NCBI GenBank assembly: GCA_963747315.1
Contig: CAVVEQ010000013.1
Coordinates: forward strand, 744,001-808,000
Reading direction: 5' to 3'
From: CAVVEQ01 sp963747315
GTDB lineage: Bacteria > Chloroflexota > Anaerolineae > Anaerolineales > Anaerolineaceae
Length of the DNA: 64,000 nucleotides
The stretch's first letter is position 1, and each line of letters starts with the position of its first letter. Below are positions 55,507 to 64,000 of this stretch, in pieces. A program made the position numbers and the translations under genes. Under the pieces are notes generated by a model. That model saw only the letters and a program-made list of their open reading frames with translations. It had not been told where the DNA came from and searched no databases.

Positions 55507-56826
55507 ATGGCAAAACAGAATAGCCAAAAAGAACTATCGAAAAAGCACATCGCCCATTCCGAACGCGCGCAAAGACAGCAGCGTTGGATCATCATCGGAA
55601 TCAGTGCGTTTGCCGCGCTTGTCATCCTTGTGCTTGGCTTCGGCGTGGTCGATCAATTGTATTTACAGGGTGAGAGAGCAGTCGCGAGGGTCGGCGATGA
55701 AAAGATCACTGTCAGTGATTTCCACAACCAGACCCAGCTTGCGCGGATTGAGAACCTGCAGCAATTCAATTACAGCCAGGCCATTATGGAATATGCCCTC
55801 CAATTGAGCGATTTCGATTCCTATTTGCAGGCGATGTATGATCTGCAAAGGATACAATCCCAAATGGCGGATGCCAATGAATTTGCATTCAACAATTTAA
55901 ATTCGATGGTTGACGATGTCTTGATCCGAAAAGAAGCCGGTAATTTCTCTCCGGCAATCTCGATATCCGATGCCGAGGTTGAGGAATCCCTCCAGAAATT
56001 GTTCAGCTTCTATCCCGATGGGACGCCGACCGCTGCACCCACCTCTACACTCTGGGTTACCCCCACGTACTCCAGGACCCAGGTAGCCATCCTTGGAGCT
56101 ACCAAAGCACCGGTGCCCACGGCCACACTCGATTCGACTGTGGCTCCTAGCGTAACCCCCACCCAGGCTCCTACTTCCGAACTACCCATTACTGCCACGC
56201 CGGCTGTGACGCTTGGTCCGGTTGGAACTCCCACCGCCTACACTTTGGAGGGTTATAAAGCCAAGTTCCAGGAATATCTGGATTTCCTGGCAACTTTCGA
56301 TATCAAAGAATCCGACTTGAGAGAGTATTGGAAAACCCAGCTCTTGCGTCAGAAAGTGATCGATGCCCTCACCACCGATATTGCGCTGGAAGCTGATCAG
56401 GTCTGGGCACGGCATATTCTGGTCGCCTCTGAGGAAGAAGCCAACAAGGTGATCTCACGATTGAAATCCGGCGAGGATTTTGTTACCCTCGCTGCAGAAG
56501 TCTCGATCGACCCGGGAACAAAATCCCTTGGCGGCGATCTTGGATGGTTCCCAAGGGGTATCATGGTTACCGAATTTGAGGATGCTGCATTTTCGATTGA
56601 AATCGGGGATACAAGCCCTGCAGTGAAAAGCGCCATGGGATACCACATCATCCAGGTTCTGGGTCGCGAGGAAAGACCTCTTTCACCGAAATACTTGAAT
56701 ATCGCCAAGCAGAAGATCTACACCGATTGGATCACGAATCTGCGCGCTGGTACAACGATCTCTATCGAGGATCTCTGGAAAGATTACGTCCCGACAGAAC
56801 CCACCGTTGAAATGCCAACACAATAA
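55507..56826 (+). CDS. Membrane-anchored peptidyl-prolyl isomerase (PpiC/SurA/PrsA-like)
   Basis: Predicted foldase of 439 residues from ATG 55507. A basic N-terminus and a single membrane helix (IIIGISAFAALVILVLGFGVV) anchor it outside the membrane. A SurA-like N-domain (VARVGDEKITVSDFHNQTQLARI) comes next, then a Thr/Pro/Ala-rich insert of about 75 residues (near 170-245), and the parvulin domain VWARHILVASEEEANKVISRL to GYHIIQVLGREERPL. The insert resembles an exposed linker or glycosylated stalk. It is downstream of rpsR and ends at a bidirectional terminator. Confidence 0.86.
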   Translation: MAKQNSQKELSKKHIAHSERAQRQQRWIIIGISAFAALVILVLGFGVVDQLYLQGERAVARVGDEKITVSDFHNQTQLARIENLQQFNYSQAIMEYALQLSDFDSYLQAMYDLQRIQSQMADANEFAFNNLNSMVDDVLIRKEAGNFSPAISISDAEVEESLQKLFSFYPDGTPTAAPTSTLWVTPTYSRTQVAILGATKAPVPTATLDSTVAPSVTPTQAPTSELPITATPAVTLGPVGTPTAYTLEGYKAKFQEYLDFLATFDIKESDLREYWKTQLLRQKVIDALTTDIALEADQVWARHILVASEEEANKVISRLKSGEDFVTLAAEVSIDPGTKSLGGDLGWFPRGIMVTEFEDAAFSIEIGDTSPAVKSAMGYHIIQVLGREERPLSPKYLNIAKQKIYTDWITNLRAGTTISIEDLWKDYVPTEPTVEMPTQ

Positions 56827-56840
56827 CAATTGATTTAACT

Positions 56841-56876
56841 AAAAAAAGAGCTGCTCTTGATTGCAGCTCTTTTTTT
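56841..56876. terminator. Bidirectional terminator between the PPIase gene and smc
   Basis: AAAAAAAGAGCTG / CAGCTCTTTTTTT, 13-bp stem with a 10-base loop and T-runs on both strands, between convergent genes. Confidence 0.9.
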
Positions 56877-56880
56877 TGGA

Positions 56881-59800
56881 TCACACCATCTCGTCAGTGA
56901 TTTCGTCCATCCTGAGGCTGATCACCTGTGATGTCGTATCCTTTGCCTTGGTCACCCCATAGATCACATCAGCCACCTGGACTGTATTCCGATTATGGGT
57001 GATGATAATGAATTGCGTGTTTTCGCTCAATTCTTTTAAAAGTTCACAGAATCTTCCCACGTTGGCTTCATCTAACATGGCATCCACCTCATCCAGGATG
57101 CAAAAAGGTGTTGGAGAAATCTTCAGTAAAGAGAATATTAACGCAACTGCGGTTAAACTTCGCTCCCCTCCAGATAGAAGATTCAATCCCTGCTCCCGTC
57201 TGCCGGGAAGCTTGGCCTCAATATCAACCCCGGAATTCTTGGGATCATCTTCATCGATCAATTCCAACCTCGCCTGGCCTCCATTGAATAGTCGCGTGAA
57301 CATTTGCTTAAATTCCACCGCAACTGCATCAAAAGTTTTTCGAAACTCTCGTTTCATTAAGTCATCCAGCTCCGCGATAACTTGCCGGAGATCCTCATCT
57401 GCTTTGATCAGATCCTCCACCTGCCTGGTTAAAAAGGTGTGGCGCTCTGAGACTTCCTGAAATTCTTTTTGGGCTTCAAGGTTGACTGGACCCATACGTC
57501 GTAATTGAGTTTTTTGGCGAATGATATTTTCCTCGTATCCTACAGGAAGCTCTTTTACGGATGGTAAATGTTCCACCATACCTTCGAGGGGCAGAGGATT
57601 GGGACCGTGGATTTCGGGGACGTAATCGAATGCTACCAATCCAAAATCTTCTTCGATTCTGTTCCGTAGCGATTCCAGGGTATCTTTTTGCCTGCTGAGA
57701 TCTAGCTGCGCTTGTGAAGTATGTCGGTCTGCGATTTGCACCGCAGTTCGGGATGCATTCTGTGTTTCTTGCAAGGCGTTGAATTCGTCTTCTTTTTCCG
57801 AAATTTCCGTTTCCAATGGTTCGATGATCCGGTTCAACTCCGAGATGCGTTCGGATAATTCCCGGCCGCGGATATGGAGATCTTCTATCTCTTTACGGGT
57901 GAACTCCAAATTCGTTTTCAGTTCCTGCATGCGCTTTGCCTGATCAGCTATTCGCTTTTGAAGCGATAGGACTGTCTCTTCTTTTTCATTCATACGTTTT
58001 TTCGTTTGCAGGAAGTTCTGATTGATTAGCGCAGCCTGGGTTGTCCAATGGGTAAACTGAAGTTGAAGCTCATCCAAGGTGATCGCTTTGACCAGGTCCT
58101 GTGTTGCTAAGGTCTCATCCCGGAATTGTTTCAATTCCAAGTCATTTGTGGATGATCTTTCCTTTTGAAGTGAGATATCAGAATTAATTCTTTGCAACTC
58201 AGCCTGGTAATTTCGGGTTTGTTCCTGAATCCAGGTTAGTTTCTGGGCAGCTTGCTCTTTGCGCAACGAAGCCTGCTGCCAGGTGGATTTTTGATCTTGA
58301 ATGGTTCTTTCACCCGTTTGAATTCCATCTTCAACTGCTTTAATCCGTTTCTGCATTTCGTCGTGCTTACCTTCGAGATTGCGCAATTCACCTGCTAATT
58401 TCTGGTGTGTCGATTCCAACTGTTTTAGAGAATTCTCAAGTGTTTGTTTTTCACGAGGGCGGCTCAATAAATTAACACGGCTTTCACGGCCAGCCGAAAC
58501 AGCGCCATTCCCATAGAACACTTCTCCACGTAATGTCACAACTCTTCCCCAAACTGGGATTTCGCGGCATATTTCGCGGGCTGTGTCTCGCGATCCCGAA
58601 ATATAAACTTGGTCTAGAAGTAAGTGCAAGAATTTCTTCAATTCTCCGTCAACTTCCACCGCATCAATTCCCCTGCAGAGGATACCCGCATGTGATGATT
58701 GATTCTTGCTTTCGAATTCACGATCGGTATCGATTGATATCAGGATCGCTTTACCCTTTTCTCCATCTTCCAGCAAAGTTAATACCTTTTCCAGATTGTT
58801 GAAATCCTCCAGCAGTATCCCTTCCAACATTTCCCCGAGCACTGCTGCCATTGCGGTTTCGTATTCCTGCTTAACGTGAATCCTTGTAGTAAGAGGATTA
58901 ATCCTTCCCGGGAGAATGCCATTAGCCGAAGCTTCTAAAATTGTCTTTGACCCATCAGTAAAACCTGCCAGGTTACGCTCGGACTGGGAGATGATCTCGA
59001 TCTGGGCTTTTAATTTTGCATGGTTTGCTTGTAAGTCCATCTCCTCTTCCCGCAGAGTCTTAATCTCGGTTTCCAATCTGGATTTTTCCTGGATTAATCC
59101 TTCTTTCTCATCCAACCTGGTTTTTTGTTTTTCATTTTCCAGGTGAAGGGTTTCATTTGATATCTGGTAATCCGTTTCGGCGGTTTCGTATTCTCGTTGC
59201 AGATCATCCTGTGCCCCTGAGCTGGATTCGAGGCTTACCTGTATTGATTCCATCCGGTTGACGAGTTCCTCGGTTTTTGATCGGATCTGGATTTGGCGGG
59301 TTTCTGCCTCGAGCAAAAATTTTCTTGAATTCTCGAGTTCTTTTTCCTTTTCCTCCCGATTCTTCCTGGCGGAATCGAACGCCGAACGGGCGGAGGTTTC
59401 CTGGTCCTTCGCCTCAGCGAGGGAACTCTGAATGGTTTCAAGTTCTTTCTTGATGGAATTTAATTGAATTGTTACTGAATTCTCTTCTTCTTCGAGATGA
59501 ACTTGATCAACCTGTGCTATTTCTATTTGGCGCGTGATTGCTTTCTCCCGCTCTTCAAGAACAGCGAGATTCTTATTAATTTCTTCCCATTGTTTATGTA
59601 AACCTGAAGATTCCTCATGCCAGGTATTTAATTCACCGCGGATCGCCTGTATCCGGGATCTGATGCCGTTGATCTGGCTATCGATTTCTGTCTGGTGTTC
59701 ACGGGCGGCATTTAATTGAACTTCCTGCGCCCTCACTACTTCTTTAGTGTGAGCCAACTCATTCTGGCTCTTATGCCAGTGGAATCCATACCAATCCCGC

Positions 59801-60483
59801 AGAAGCAACTTCAAGTCTGCTTTGATTCGTTCGTACTCCTGCGCTTTACGGGCTTGCTTCTCCAATCCATTCAGGCGAGGCCCCAGTTCTCCTAGAATAT
59901 CATGTACCCTTTCCAGGTTACGGCGGGTTGCTTCCAGGCGGTTCAAAGATTCTTCCCGGCGGGACCGGTAAAGTCCAATGCCAGCTGCTTCCTCGAAAAA
60001 CTTACGGCGTTCCTCCGGTTTTAAGGATAGCGCTGCATCGACAGATCCCTGGCCGATGATGGTATATGTTCGCTCTGCAAGCCCGGATTGTGATAATAAT
60101 TCATTGATCTCCTTAAGCCGAATACGCTGCCCATTAAGAAGATATTCATTATCTCCATCCCGGTATGCCCGGCGGGAGAGCGCCACCTCTGAGAAGTCGA
60201 TCGGTAGCCAGGAATCATCATTATCAAGAGTAACGCTTGCGAGTGCCATAGACGATCGCGGGCGGAATTCGGAACCCTGGTAGATCATGTCGTCAGTTTT
60301 TTTCGCTCTCAACAAACTGTAAGCTTGTTCCCCCAGCACCCAACGGATGGCATCCGCGATATTGGATTTTCCGGAACCGTTCGGTCCGACTATGGCAGTA
60401 ATTGCGCCGGGGAATTCGAATATTGTACGGGTGGCGAAAGTTTTATAACCATGCAATTCCAGGGATCGTAATTTCGGGCGCAT
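56881..60483 (-). CDS. smc: Chromosome segregation protein SMC
   Basis: Condensin ATPase of 1,200 residues. The head N-half has Walker A GPNGSGKSN and Q-loop YQGSEFRPRSSMALAS; two long coiled coils flank a hinge near residues 500-660 (GILPGRINPLTTRIHVKQEYETAMAAVLGEMLEGI); the head C-half has the signature LLSGGERSLTAVALIFSLL and Walker B FCILDEVDAMLDEAN. It works with ScpA, whose gene is 2 kb away on the other strand, and ScpB. It starts at ATG 60483 and follows rnc by 16 bases, an order seen in several bacteria. Frame intact over 3.6 kb. Confidence 0.97.
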   Translation of the reverse strand: MRPKLRSLELHGYKTFATRTIFEFPGAITAIVGPNGSGKSNIADAIRWVLGEQAYSLLRAKKTDDMIYQGSEFRPRSSMALASVTLDNDDSWLPIDFSEVALSRRAYRDGDNEYLLNGQRIRLKEINELLSQSGLAERTYTIIGQGSVDAALSLKPEERRKFFEEAAGIGLYRSRREESLNRLEATRRNLERVHDILGELGPRLNGLEKQARKAQEYERIKADLKLLLRDWYGFHWHKSQNELAHTKEVVRAQEVQLNAAREHQTEIDSQINGIRSRIQAIRGELNTWHEESSGLHKQWEEINKNLAVLEEREKAITRQIEIAQVDQVHLEEEENSVTIQLNSIKKELETIQSSLAEAKDQETSARSAFDSARKNREEKEKELENSRKFLLEAETRQIQIRSKTEELVNRMESIQVSLESSSGAQDDLQREYETAETDYQISNETLHLENEKQKTRLDEKEGLIQEKSRLETEIKTLREEEMDLQANHAKLKAQIEIISQSERNLAGFTDGSKTILEASANGILPGRINPLTTRIHVKQEYETAMAAVLGEMLEGILLEDFNNLEKVLTLLEDGEKGKAILISIDTDREFESKNQSSHAGILCRGIDAVEVDGELKKFLHLLLDQVYISGSRDTAREICREIPVWGRVVTLRGEVFYGNGAVSAGRESRVNLLSRPREKQTLENSLKQLESTHQKLAGELRNLEGKHDEMQKRIKAVEDGIQTGERTIQDQKSTWQQASLRKEQAAQKLTWIQEQTRNYQAELQRINSDISLQKERSSTNDLELKQFRDETLATQDLVKAITLDELQLQFTHWTTQAALINQNFLQTKKRMNEKEETVLSLQKRIADQAKRMQELKTNLEFTRKEIEDLHIRGRELSERISELNRIIEPLETEISEKEDEFNALQETQNASRTAVQIADRHTSQAQLDLSRQKDTLESLRNRIEEDFGLVAFDYVPEIHGPNPLPLEGMVEHLPSVKELPVGYEENIIRQKTQLRRMGPVNLEAQKEFQEVSERHTFLTRQVEDLIKADEDLRQVIAELDDLMKREFRKTFDAVAVEFKQMFTRLFNGGQARLELIDEDDPKNSGVDIEAKLPGRREQGLNLLSGGERSLTAVALIFSLLKISPTPFCILDEVDAMLDEANVGRFCELLKELSENTQFIIITHNRNTVQVADVIYGVTKAKDTTSQVISLRMDEITDEMV

Positions 60484-60499
60484 TAATGTTCCTTCGTTT

Positions 60500-61222
60500 T
60501 CAGTTATGAATGTTGATCATGTTCAACAGCTCGCGTGCGGCGTTTTTTTCAGCTGCCTGTTTGCTGCGGCCTCTACCCGTGGCTGTAATATTATCGTGGA
60601 CTATCACCTTCACTTCGAATTCTCGGGAGTGATCGGGGCCTTCGACACTGCAAGTTATGTAAGCAGGGGTTTCATAGCCCTGGGCTTGTGCCCACTCCTG
60701 CAGCATGCTCTTCGGGTCTTCAGTTTTATGGTTGCGAATGATATCCTCAGACGCGATGGCCAATAAAGGGTAGACAAAGTCTTTAACCGAATTTAACCCG
60801 CTATCCAAGTATATCGCTCCAATAAGCGCTTCAAACTCATCGCATAGTAATGCGCTCCTGGTTCTACCGCCGCTAATCACCTCTCCCCTCCCCAACCGTA
60901 ATCCCCTGCCCAACTCTAGTTGCCTGGCGAAATCAGCAAGTTGTTCAGTGTGCACCAGTGCTGATCTCATTCTGGTCAGGTCACCTTCCGGCATCTCCGG
61001 GAAACGATGATAAAGCCACTCTCCAACCAGGAAATCCAGTATGGCATCACCTAGGAATTCAAGCCTTTCATTATCTTCAATCGATTCTGGATGTTCATTA
61101 ATGAACGACCTGTGGGTGAGTGACCTTCTTAAAAGCAATATATTTTTAAAAGGTAAACCCAACCGGTTTGCCAGCTCTTCCGGGGTTTCTTCAATCTCTT
61201 TACTATTATTTTCAGTATCCAA
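60500..61222 (-). CDS. rnc: Ribonuclease III
   Basis: Double-strand-specific endoribonuclease for rRNA and mRNA processing, 240 residues. The catalytic signature NERLEFLGDAILDFLVGEWLY is followed by FEALIGAIYLDSG, and a C-terminal dsRNA-binding domain runs from DPKSMLQEWAQ to GRGRSKQAAEKNAARELL. It starts at TTG 61222, with GGGAGGGATCC just upstream. It precedes smc. Confidence 0.96.
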   Translation of the reverse strand: MDTENNSKEIEETPEELANRLGLPFKNILLLRRSLTHRSFINEHPESIEDNERLEFLGDAILDFLVGEWLYHRFPEMPEGDLTRMRSALVHTEQLADFARQLELGRGLRLGRGEVISGGRTRSALLCDEFEALIGAIYLDSGLNSVKDFVYPLLAIASEDIIRNHKTEDPKSMLQEWAQAQGYETPAYITCSVEGPDHSREFEVKVIVHDNITATGRGRSKQAAEKNAARELLNMINIHN

Positions 61223-61321
61223 GGATCCCTCCCTGGAACATGGGGGGCGCCAAGCACTTCACGCATATTGTCAAGTGGTTTGCGATCCGCGTGTTCCTGT
61301 AATAAAACAAATTTAAATGCC

Positions 61322-62044
61322 TCAACCTCCGTTGAGTTTCTCAGGCAGATAACTTCCCTCGATCCATTCTTCACCGTTTGGTCCGGTCTCTTTTTTCCAA
61401 ACCGGAACCACTTCCTTCAACCGATCGATGCCGAAGCGTGCAGCTTCGAAAATCCCTTCATCTCTGTGCGCTCCGGAGCAGGCAACAAGGACTACTGGCG
61501 TACCGGGCAGCACCATCCCGATTCTCTGGATGAGTGCGATACCTTCCACCCGTGGCCAGCGCGTTCGAATCTCCGCGGCGATCTCGTGCATTTTTTTCTC
61601 TGCCATTGGCCCGTAGGCTTCATATTCCAAACTCGCAGTAACCTTGAATTTCGAGCCCGGGCTTGAACCTCGCACGACACCAGTAAAGGCACAAATGCCT
61701 CCTGTGGTTTCCGATATGATCTCTCTCTGGATCTCATCGATTTGAATTTCAGAACTGGTAATTTTTACTATTGTCTCGCCTTCAGCTCCACCGCTCACTG
61801 GAGGAAAGAATGCAACCTCAGCCCCGTCTGGGAGGACCATTTCGTCTGGAGCAAAATTCTGGTTGACCGCGGTGATCAGGTGATCCATTGCCTTGTTCAG
61901 ATCTGGAAACCGGCGGATCATTTCCAGTTTCAGGTCCTTGACAGTCTGACCTTCTGAAATCTCCATATCCAATTGGCGGATTCCGGTTATTTCCTTTATA
62001 TGTGCAAAAAAAAGAACCCGAATCTGGAGGGTGCCTTCATTCAT
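61322..62044 (-). CDS. Fused molybdopterin synthase, MoaD-MoaE
   Basis: Single protein of 240 residues carrying both halves of the synthase that puts the dithiolene sulfurs on the pterin. Residues about 7-88 are MoaD (FFAHIKEITGIRQLDMEISEGQTVKDL, ending FFPPVSGG), and about 92-237 are MoaE (GGICAFTGVVRGSS, YEAYGPMAEKKM, RIGMVLPG, VLVACSGAHRDEGIFEAARFGIDRLK, PVWKKE). The thiocarboxylate-forming Gly-Gly is therefore internal and would need cleavage after VSGG; MoaX of Mycobacterium tuberculosis is known to require such processing. The start overlaps the end of moaC by 8 bases. Confidence 0.93.
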   Translation of the reverse strand: MNEGTLQIRVLFFAHIKEITGIRQLDMEISEGQTVKDLKLEMIRRFPDLNKAMDHLITAVNQNFAPDEMVLPDGAEVAFFPPVSGGAEGETIVKITSSEIQIDEIQREIISETTGGICAFTGVVRGSSPGSKFKVTASLEYEAYGPMAEKKMHEIAAEIRTRWPRVEGIALIQRIGMVLPGTPVVLVACSGAHRDEGIFEAARFGIDRLKEVVPVWKKETGPNGEEWIEGSYLPEKLNGG

Positions 62045-62519
62045 TGAAAATATCCCCGCTCTTCCCTCCGTGCTTTTCCACCAATCGGATATTTTGAATC
62101 CGGGCTGTTTTTTCTACGGCTTTGATCATGTCGTAAACAGTGAGGGCGGCCGCCGAAACAGCCACCAGTGATTCCATTTCTGCACCGGTTTTTCCGTGGG
62201 TTTTTACTTTGGCTTCGATCTCAATACCCGAAAATGAATCCGAAATCCACAAGTCAATGTTGATCTGGTCAATAGGGATCGGGTGGCAAAGAGGGATCAA
62301 TTCACTGGTTCTCTTTGCTGCTTGAATTCCTGCGATCTGCGCCACAGTCAACACGTCGCCTTTTTTCACCACTTGCTTTTTTATCAGCCCTATTGTTTCC
62401 CCCTGGAGGTGGACTTCACCTCTGCTGATTGCAATCCTGTGCGTCTCCGACTTGCCGCCAATATCTACCATTTTCACCCTTCCTTGCGGATCCAGGTGGC
62501 TTAATTCTGATTCATGCAT
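62037..62519 (-). CDS. moaC: Cyclic pyranopterin monophosphate synthase MoaC
   Basis: Makes cyclic pyranopterin phosphate with MoaA (not in the window). It has 160 residues, with MVDIGGKSETHRIA, LIPLCHPIPID and MESLVAVSAAALTVYDMIKAVEK, all hallmark stretches; the lysine and histidines of the active site are present. It starts at ATG 62519, six bases after a -10 box, so the message may have no leader. It is co-transcribed with the MoaD-MoaE fusion and could serve the pterin of the tungsten-type oxidoreductase at the left end of the window. Confidence 0.96.
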   Translation of the reverse strand: MHESELSHLDPQGRVKMVDIGGKSETHRIAISRGEVHLQGETIGLIKKQVVKKGDVLTVAQIAGIQAAKRTSELIPLCHPIPIDQINIDLWISDSFSGIEIEAKVKTHGKTGAEMESLVAVSAAALTVYDMIKAVEKTARIQNIRLVEKHGGKSGDIFNE

Positions 62520-62525
62520 TCGCCA

Positions 62526-62575
62526 ATTATAACCGGATTGAAACAGCTCCGCTCGATATCGCGGGATGCTATAAT
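62526..62575. promoter_or_regulatory. Back-to-back promoters for moaC and scpA, both apparently leaderless
   Basis: Minus strand: TATAAT at 62531-62526, then 6 bases, then the moaC ATG. Plus strand: TGCTATAAT with TATAAT at 62570-62575, then 7 bases, then the scpA ATG at 62583. In both cases the expected transcript start coincides with the ATG, and no Shine-Dalgarno is present. Confidence 0.55.
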
Positions 62576-62582
62576 TGCCGCC

Positions 62583-63371
62583 ATGGGTTTATTCACCACT
62601 GGTTATCAGACAGATGGCTATCAAATATTCACCGAGGTATATGAGGGACCGCTAGATCTCCTGCTTGATCTGATCGAACGGGCTGAACTTGATATCACCC
62701 AATTGGCTCTCGCTCAGGTGACGGATCAATATCTGGCTTATCTCCAGCAGTTGACCGATCGGCAAGCTTCCGAGGTTTCCGCATTTTTGGTCATCGCTGC
62801 GAAACTTCTCCAGATCAAATCCGCAGCCCTTCTCCCCCGCCCTTCTGTGGACCTGGTTACTGGTGAGGAGGTGGATAACGGTGAGATGCTTGCCCAACAA
62901 TTGAAGTTATATAAGCGATTTAAAGAAATTGCGACCTGGTTAAATGCCCGGGATGAAGCGCGGATGCACACCTATTTACGACTCGCTTCAACGCCAAAAA
63001 TGCAAGGGAAATTGGATTTGGCAGGTATTACCCTCATGGATATCACCCTGGCTGCAAGGGAGATCTTTTTCCTGCGTCAGGATACCCGCCCGCTCGGGGA
63101 GGTCGTCACAAGACCTAGAATTACGATCCGTGAAAGGATACTGGCCATCATGGAAGCCATTCGCCGGGATGGGATTACAACATTTCGCTCGGTCCTTTCG
63201 CCCGGCCGCGCAAGGATGGAGATCGTGGTCACTTTCCTCGCGCTCCTCGAATTGATCAAAACTCACGTTGTTGAAGCCCGCCAGGAAGAAAGATTTGGAG
63301 ATATCGAGCTGCAACCGCTTGCCGATTGGAGCGAACAGATCACCGATCAGCTTGAATTTGAGGAAGAGTGA
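62583..63371 (+). CDS. scpA: Segregation and condensation protein A
   Basis: Kleisin subunit that bridges the SMC heads. Predicted 262 residues from ATG 62583. The N-terminal helical domain starts YQIFTEVYEGPLDLLLDLIERAELDITQLALAQVTDQYLAYL, followed by VSAFLVIAAKLLQIKSAALLPR; the C-terminal winged helix includes VVTFLALLELIKTHVVEARQEERFGDIEL. No ribosome site is visible, in line with a leaderless transcript. mutS follows after 39 bases. Confidence 0.94.
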   Translation: MGLFTTGYQTDGYQIFTEVYEGPLDLLLDLIERAELDITQLALAQVTDQYLAYLQQLTDRQASEVSAFLVIAAKLLQIKSAALLPRPSVDLVTGEEVDNGEMLAQQLKLYKRFKEIATWLNARDEARMHTYLRLASTPKMQGKLDLAGITLMDITLAAREIFFLRQDTRPLGEVVTRPRITIRERILAIMEAIRRDGITTFRSVLSPGRARMEIVVTFLALLELIKTHVVEARQEERFGDIELQPLADWSEQITDQLEFEEE

Positions 63372-63410
63372 TTCTAAATTTTAATATTTGTCACCAAATC
63401 CGCCGAACAA

Positions 63411-64000
63411 ATGCCCTTCGATGATGTAACACCCATTCGCAAACAATACCTGGATATAAAAAAGAAGTATCCGGATTCTCTCCTATTCTTCCGTCTTGGA
63501 GATTTTTATGAAACCTTTGATGAAGATGCCCGGATAGCATCACGCGAACTGGAGATCGTTCTCACATCACGAAATGTATCCAAAGGAACCAGGATCCCTA
63601 TGGCTGGCATACCCTATCATGCCGTAGAGGGGTACCTATCCCGCCTGATCAAAAAAGGGTACCACGTGGCAATATGTGAACAAGTTGGGGATCAACCTGC
63701 CCGGGGACTTTTTCCCAGGGAGGTGATCCGGGTAGTCACGCCAGGTACAGTTGTGGAACCCGGGATGTTAAACGGGGGAACCAATAATTACCTTTGCTGC
63801 CTGTTTGTTTTAAAACACAAAGCTGCGCTGGCTTATACAGATATCACCACTGGAGAATTCCAGGTCGTGGAGATCGCGGAAGGAGATATCTTGGGTGCGC
63901 TACGGGGGGAGATCTCCCGGCTTGCCCCAGCTGAAATTATTCTGCCGGAATCTTTTCAGGAAAGCGAGATAATTCAAGAACGATCTGTAACCCGTCTGGC
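63411..64000 (+). CDS. mutS: DNA mismatch repair protein MutS, 5' part (gene continues past window)
   Basis: Mismatch-recognition ATPase; only the first 196 codons are in the window. The mismatch-binding domain is clear: TPIRKQYLDIKKKYPDSLLFFRLGDFYETFDEDA with the Phe32-X-Glu34 wedge, then PMAGIPYHAVEGYLSRLIKKGYHVAICEQVGDP-like EQVGDQPARGLFPREVIRVVTPGTVVE, and the start of the connector domain (ITTGEFQVVEI). It begins at ATG 63411 without a clear ribosome site. The frame is open to base 64000. Confidence 0.96.
   Translation, partial: MPFDDVTPIRKQYLDIKKKYPDSLLFFRLGDFYETFDEDARIASRELEIVLTSRNVSKGTRIPMAGIPYHAVEGYLSRLIKKGYHVAICEQVGDQPARGLFPREVIRVVTPGTVVEPGMLNGGTNNYLCCLFVLKHKAALAYTDITTGEFQVVEIAEGDILGALRGEISRLAPAEIILPESFQESEIIQERSVTRL

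Overview
The window reads as a stretch of bacterial chromosome with dense, ordinary operons and no prophage, IS element or CRISPR array that I can see. The protein repertoire fits an anaerobic, amino-acid-fermenting bacterium, most likely a Chloroflexota member of the Anaerolineae type: a tungsten-type aldehyde:ferredoxin oxidoreductase, a fused ADP-forming acyl-CoA synthetase, a glycine cleavage system split into H, PA and PB, an SDR-type threonine dehydrogenase, a branched-chain amino acid ABC transporter and several class III aminotransferases. The phylum is an inference from protein character, not proof.

Layout. 1-6.6 kb: aldehyde oxidoreductase (partial), MFS transporter, gcvH-gcvPA-gcvPB, a small Flp-type pilin. 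6.9-18.6 kb: an amine/amino-acid catabolic region made of a more AT-rich block (COG1748 dehydrogenase, APC permease, Lrp-type regulator), then putrescine aminotransferase plus a sodium/solute symporter, facing a three-gene operon of GABA-type aminotransferase, CoA-acylating aldehyde dehydrogenase and another class III aminotransferase. 18.7-21.5 kb: alaS, heavily frameshifted. 21.6-34.6 kb, all on the minus strand: rpoN, a soluble NtrB-like kinase and an NtrC-like regulator without a DNA-binding domain, then a sigma-54-type promoter in front of a small two-span membrane protein, a giant TPR protein (about 1,780 residues), a second helical-repeat protein with an acidic tail, and a gingipain/caspase-fold (C25-like) peptidase. 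This is the most unusual part of the window. 34.8-47.3 kb: aminotransferase, hflX, rpmF, a SpoIIE-type phosphatase with a small P-loop protein, secD-secF, threonine dehydrogenase, glycerate kinase, ADP-forming acyl-CoA synthetase, tRNA-Pro. 47.4-53.2 kb: the liv operon behind a leader that looks like an attenuator. 53.3-64 kb: acyltransferase, zinc-ribbon membrane protein, rpsF-rpsR-PPIase, and then smc, rnc, a MoaD-MoaE fusion and moaC on the minus strand, with scpA and mutS on the plus strand.

How it works together. Threonine dehydrogenase yields 2-amino-3-oxobutyrate, a glycine precursor; GcvH/PA/PB decarboxylate glycine (gcvT is not in the window); aminotransferases and the acylating dehydrogenase pass amines to aldehydes and acyl-CoA; the ADP-forming synthetase turns acyl-CoA into ATP; the oxidoreductase handles aldehydes with ferredoxin; moaC and the MoaD-MoaE fusion can supply its pterin. 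The sigma-54 kinase/regulator cassette probably drives the TPR/peptidase operon next to it.

Sequence quality. At least seven genes carry frameshifts, including the normally essential alaS and rpsF. Where I could reconstruct the change it is almost always one extra base, usually in a short homopolymer. I read these as sequencing or assembly errors and report the genes at full extent.
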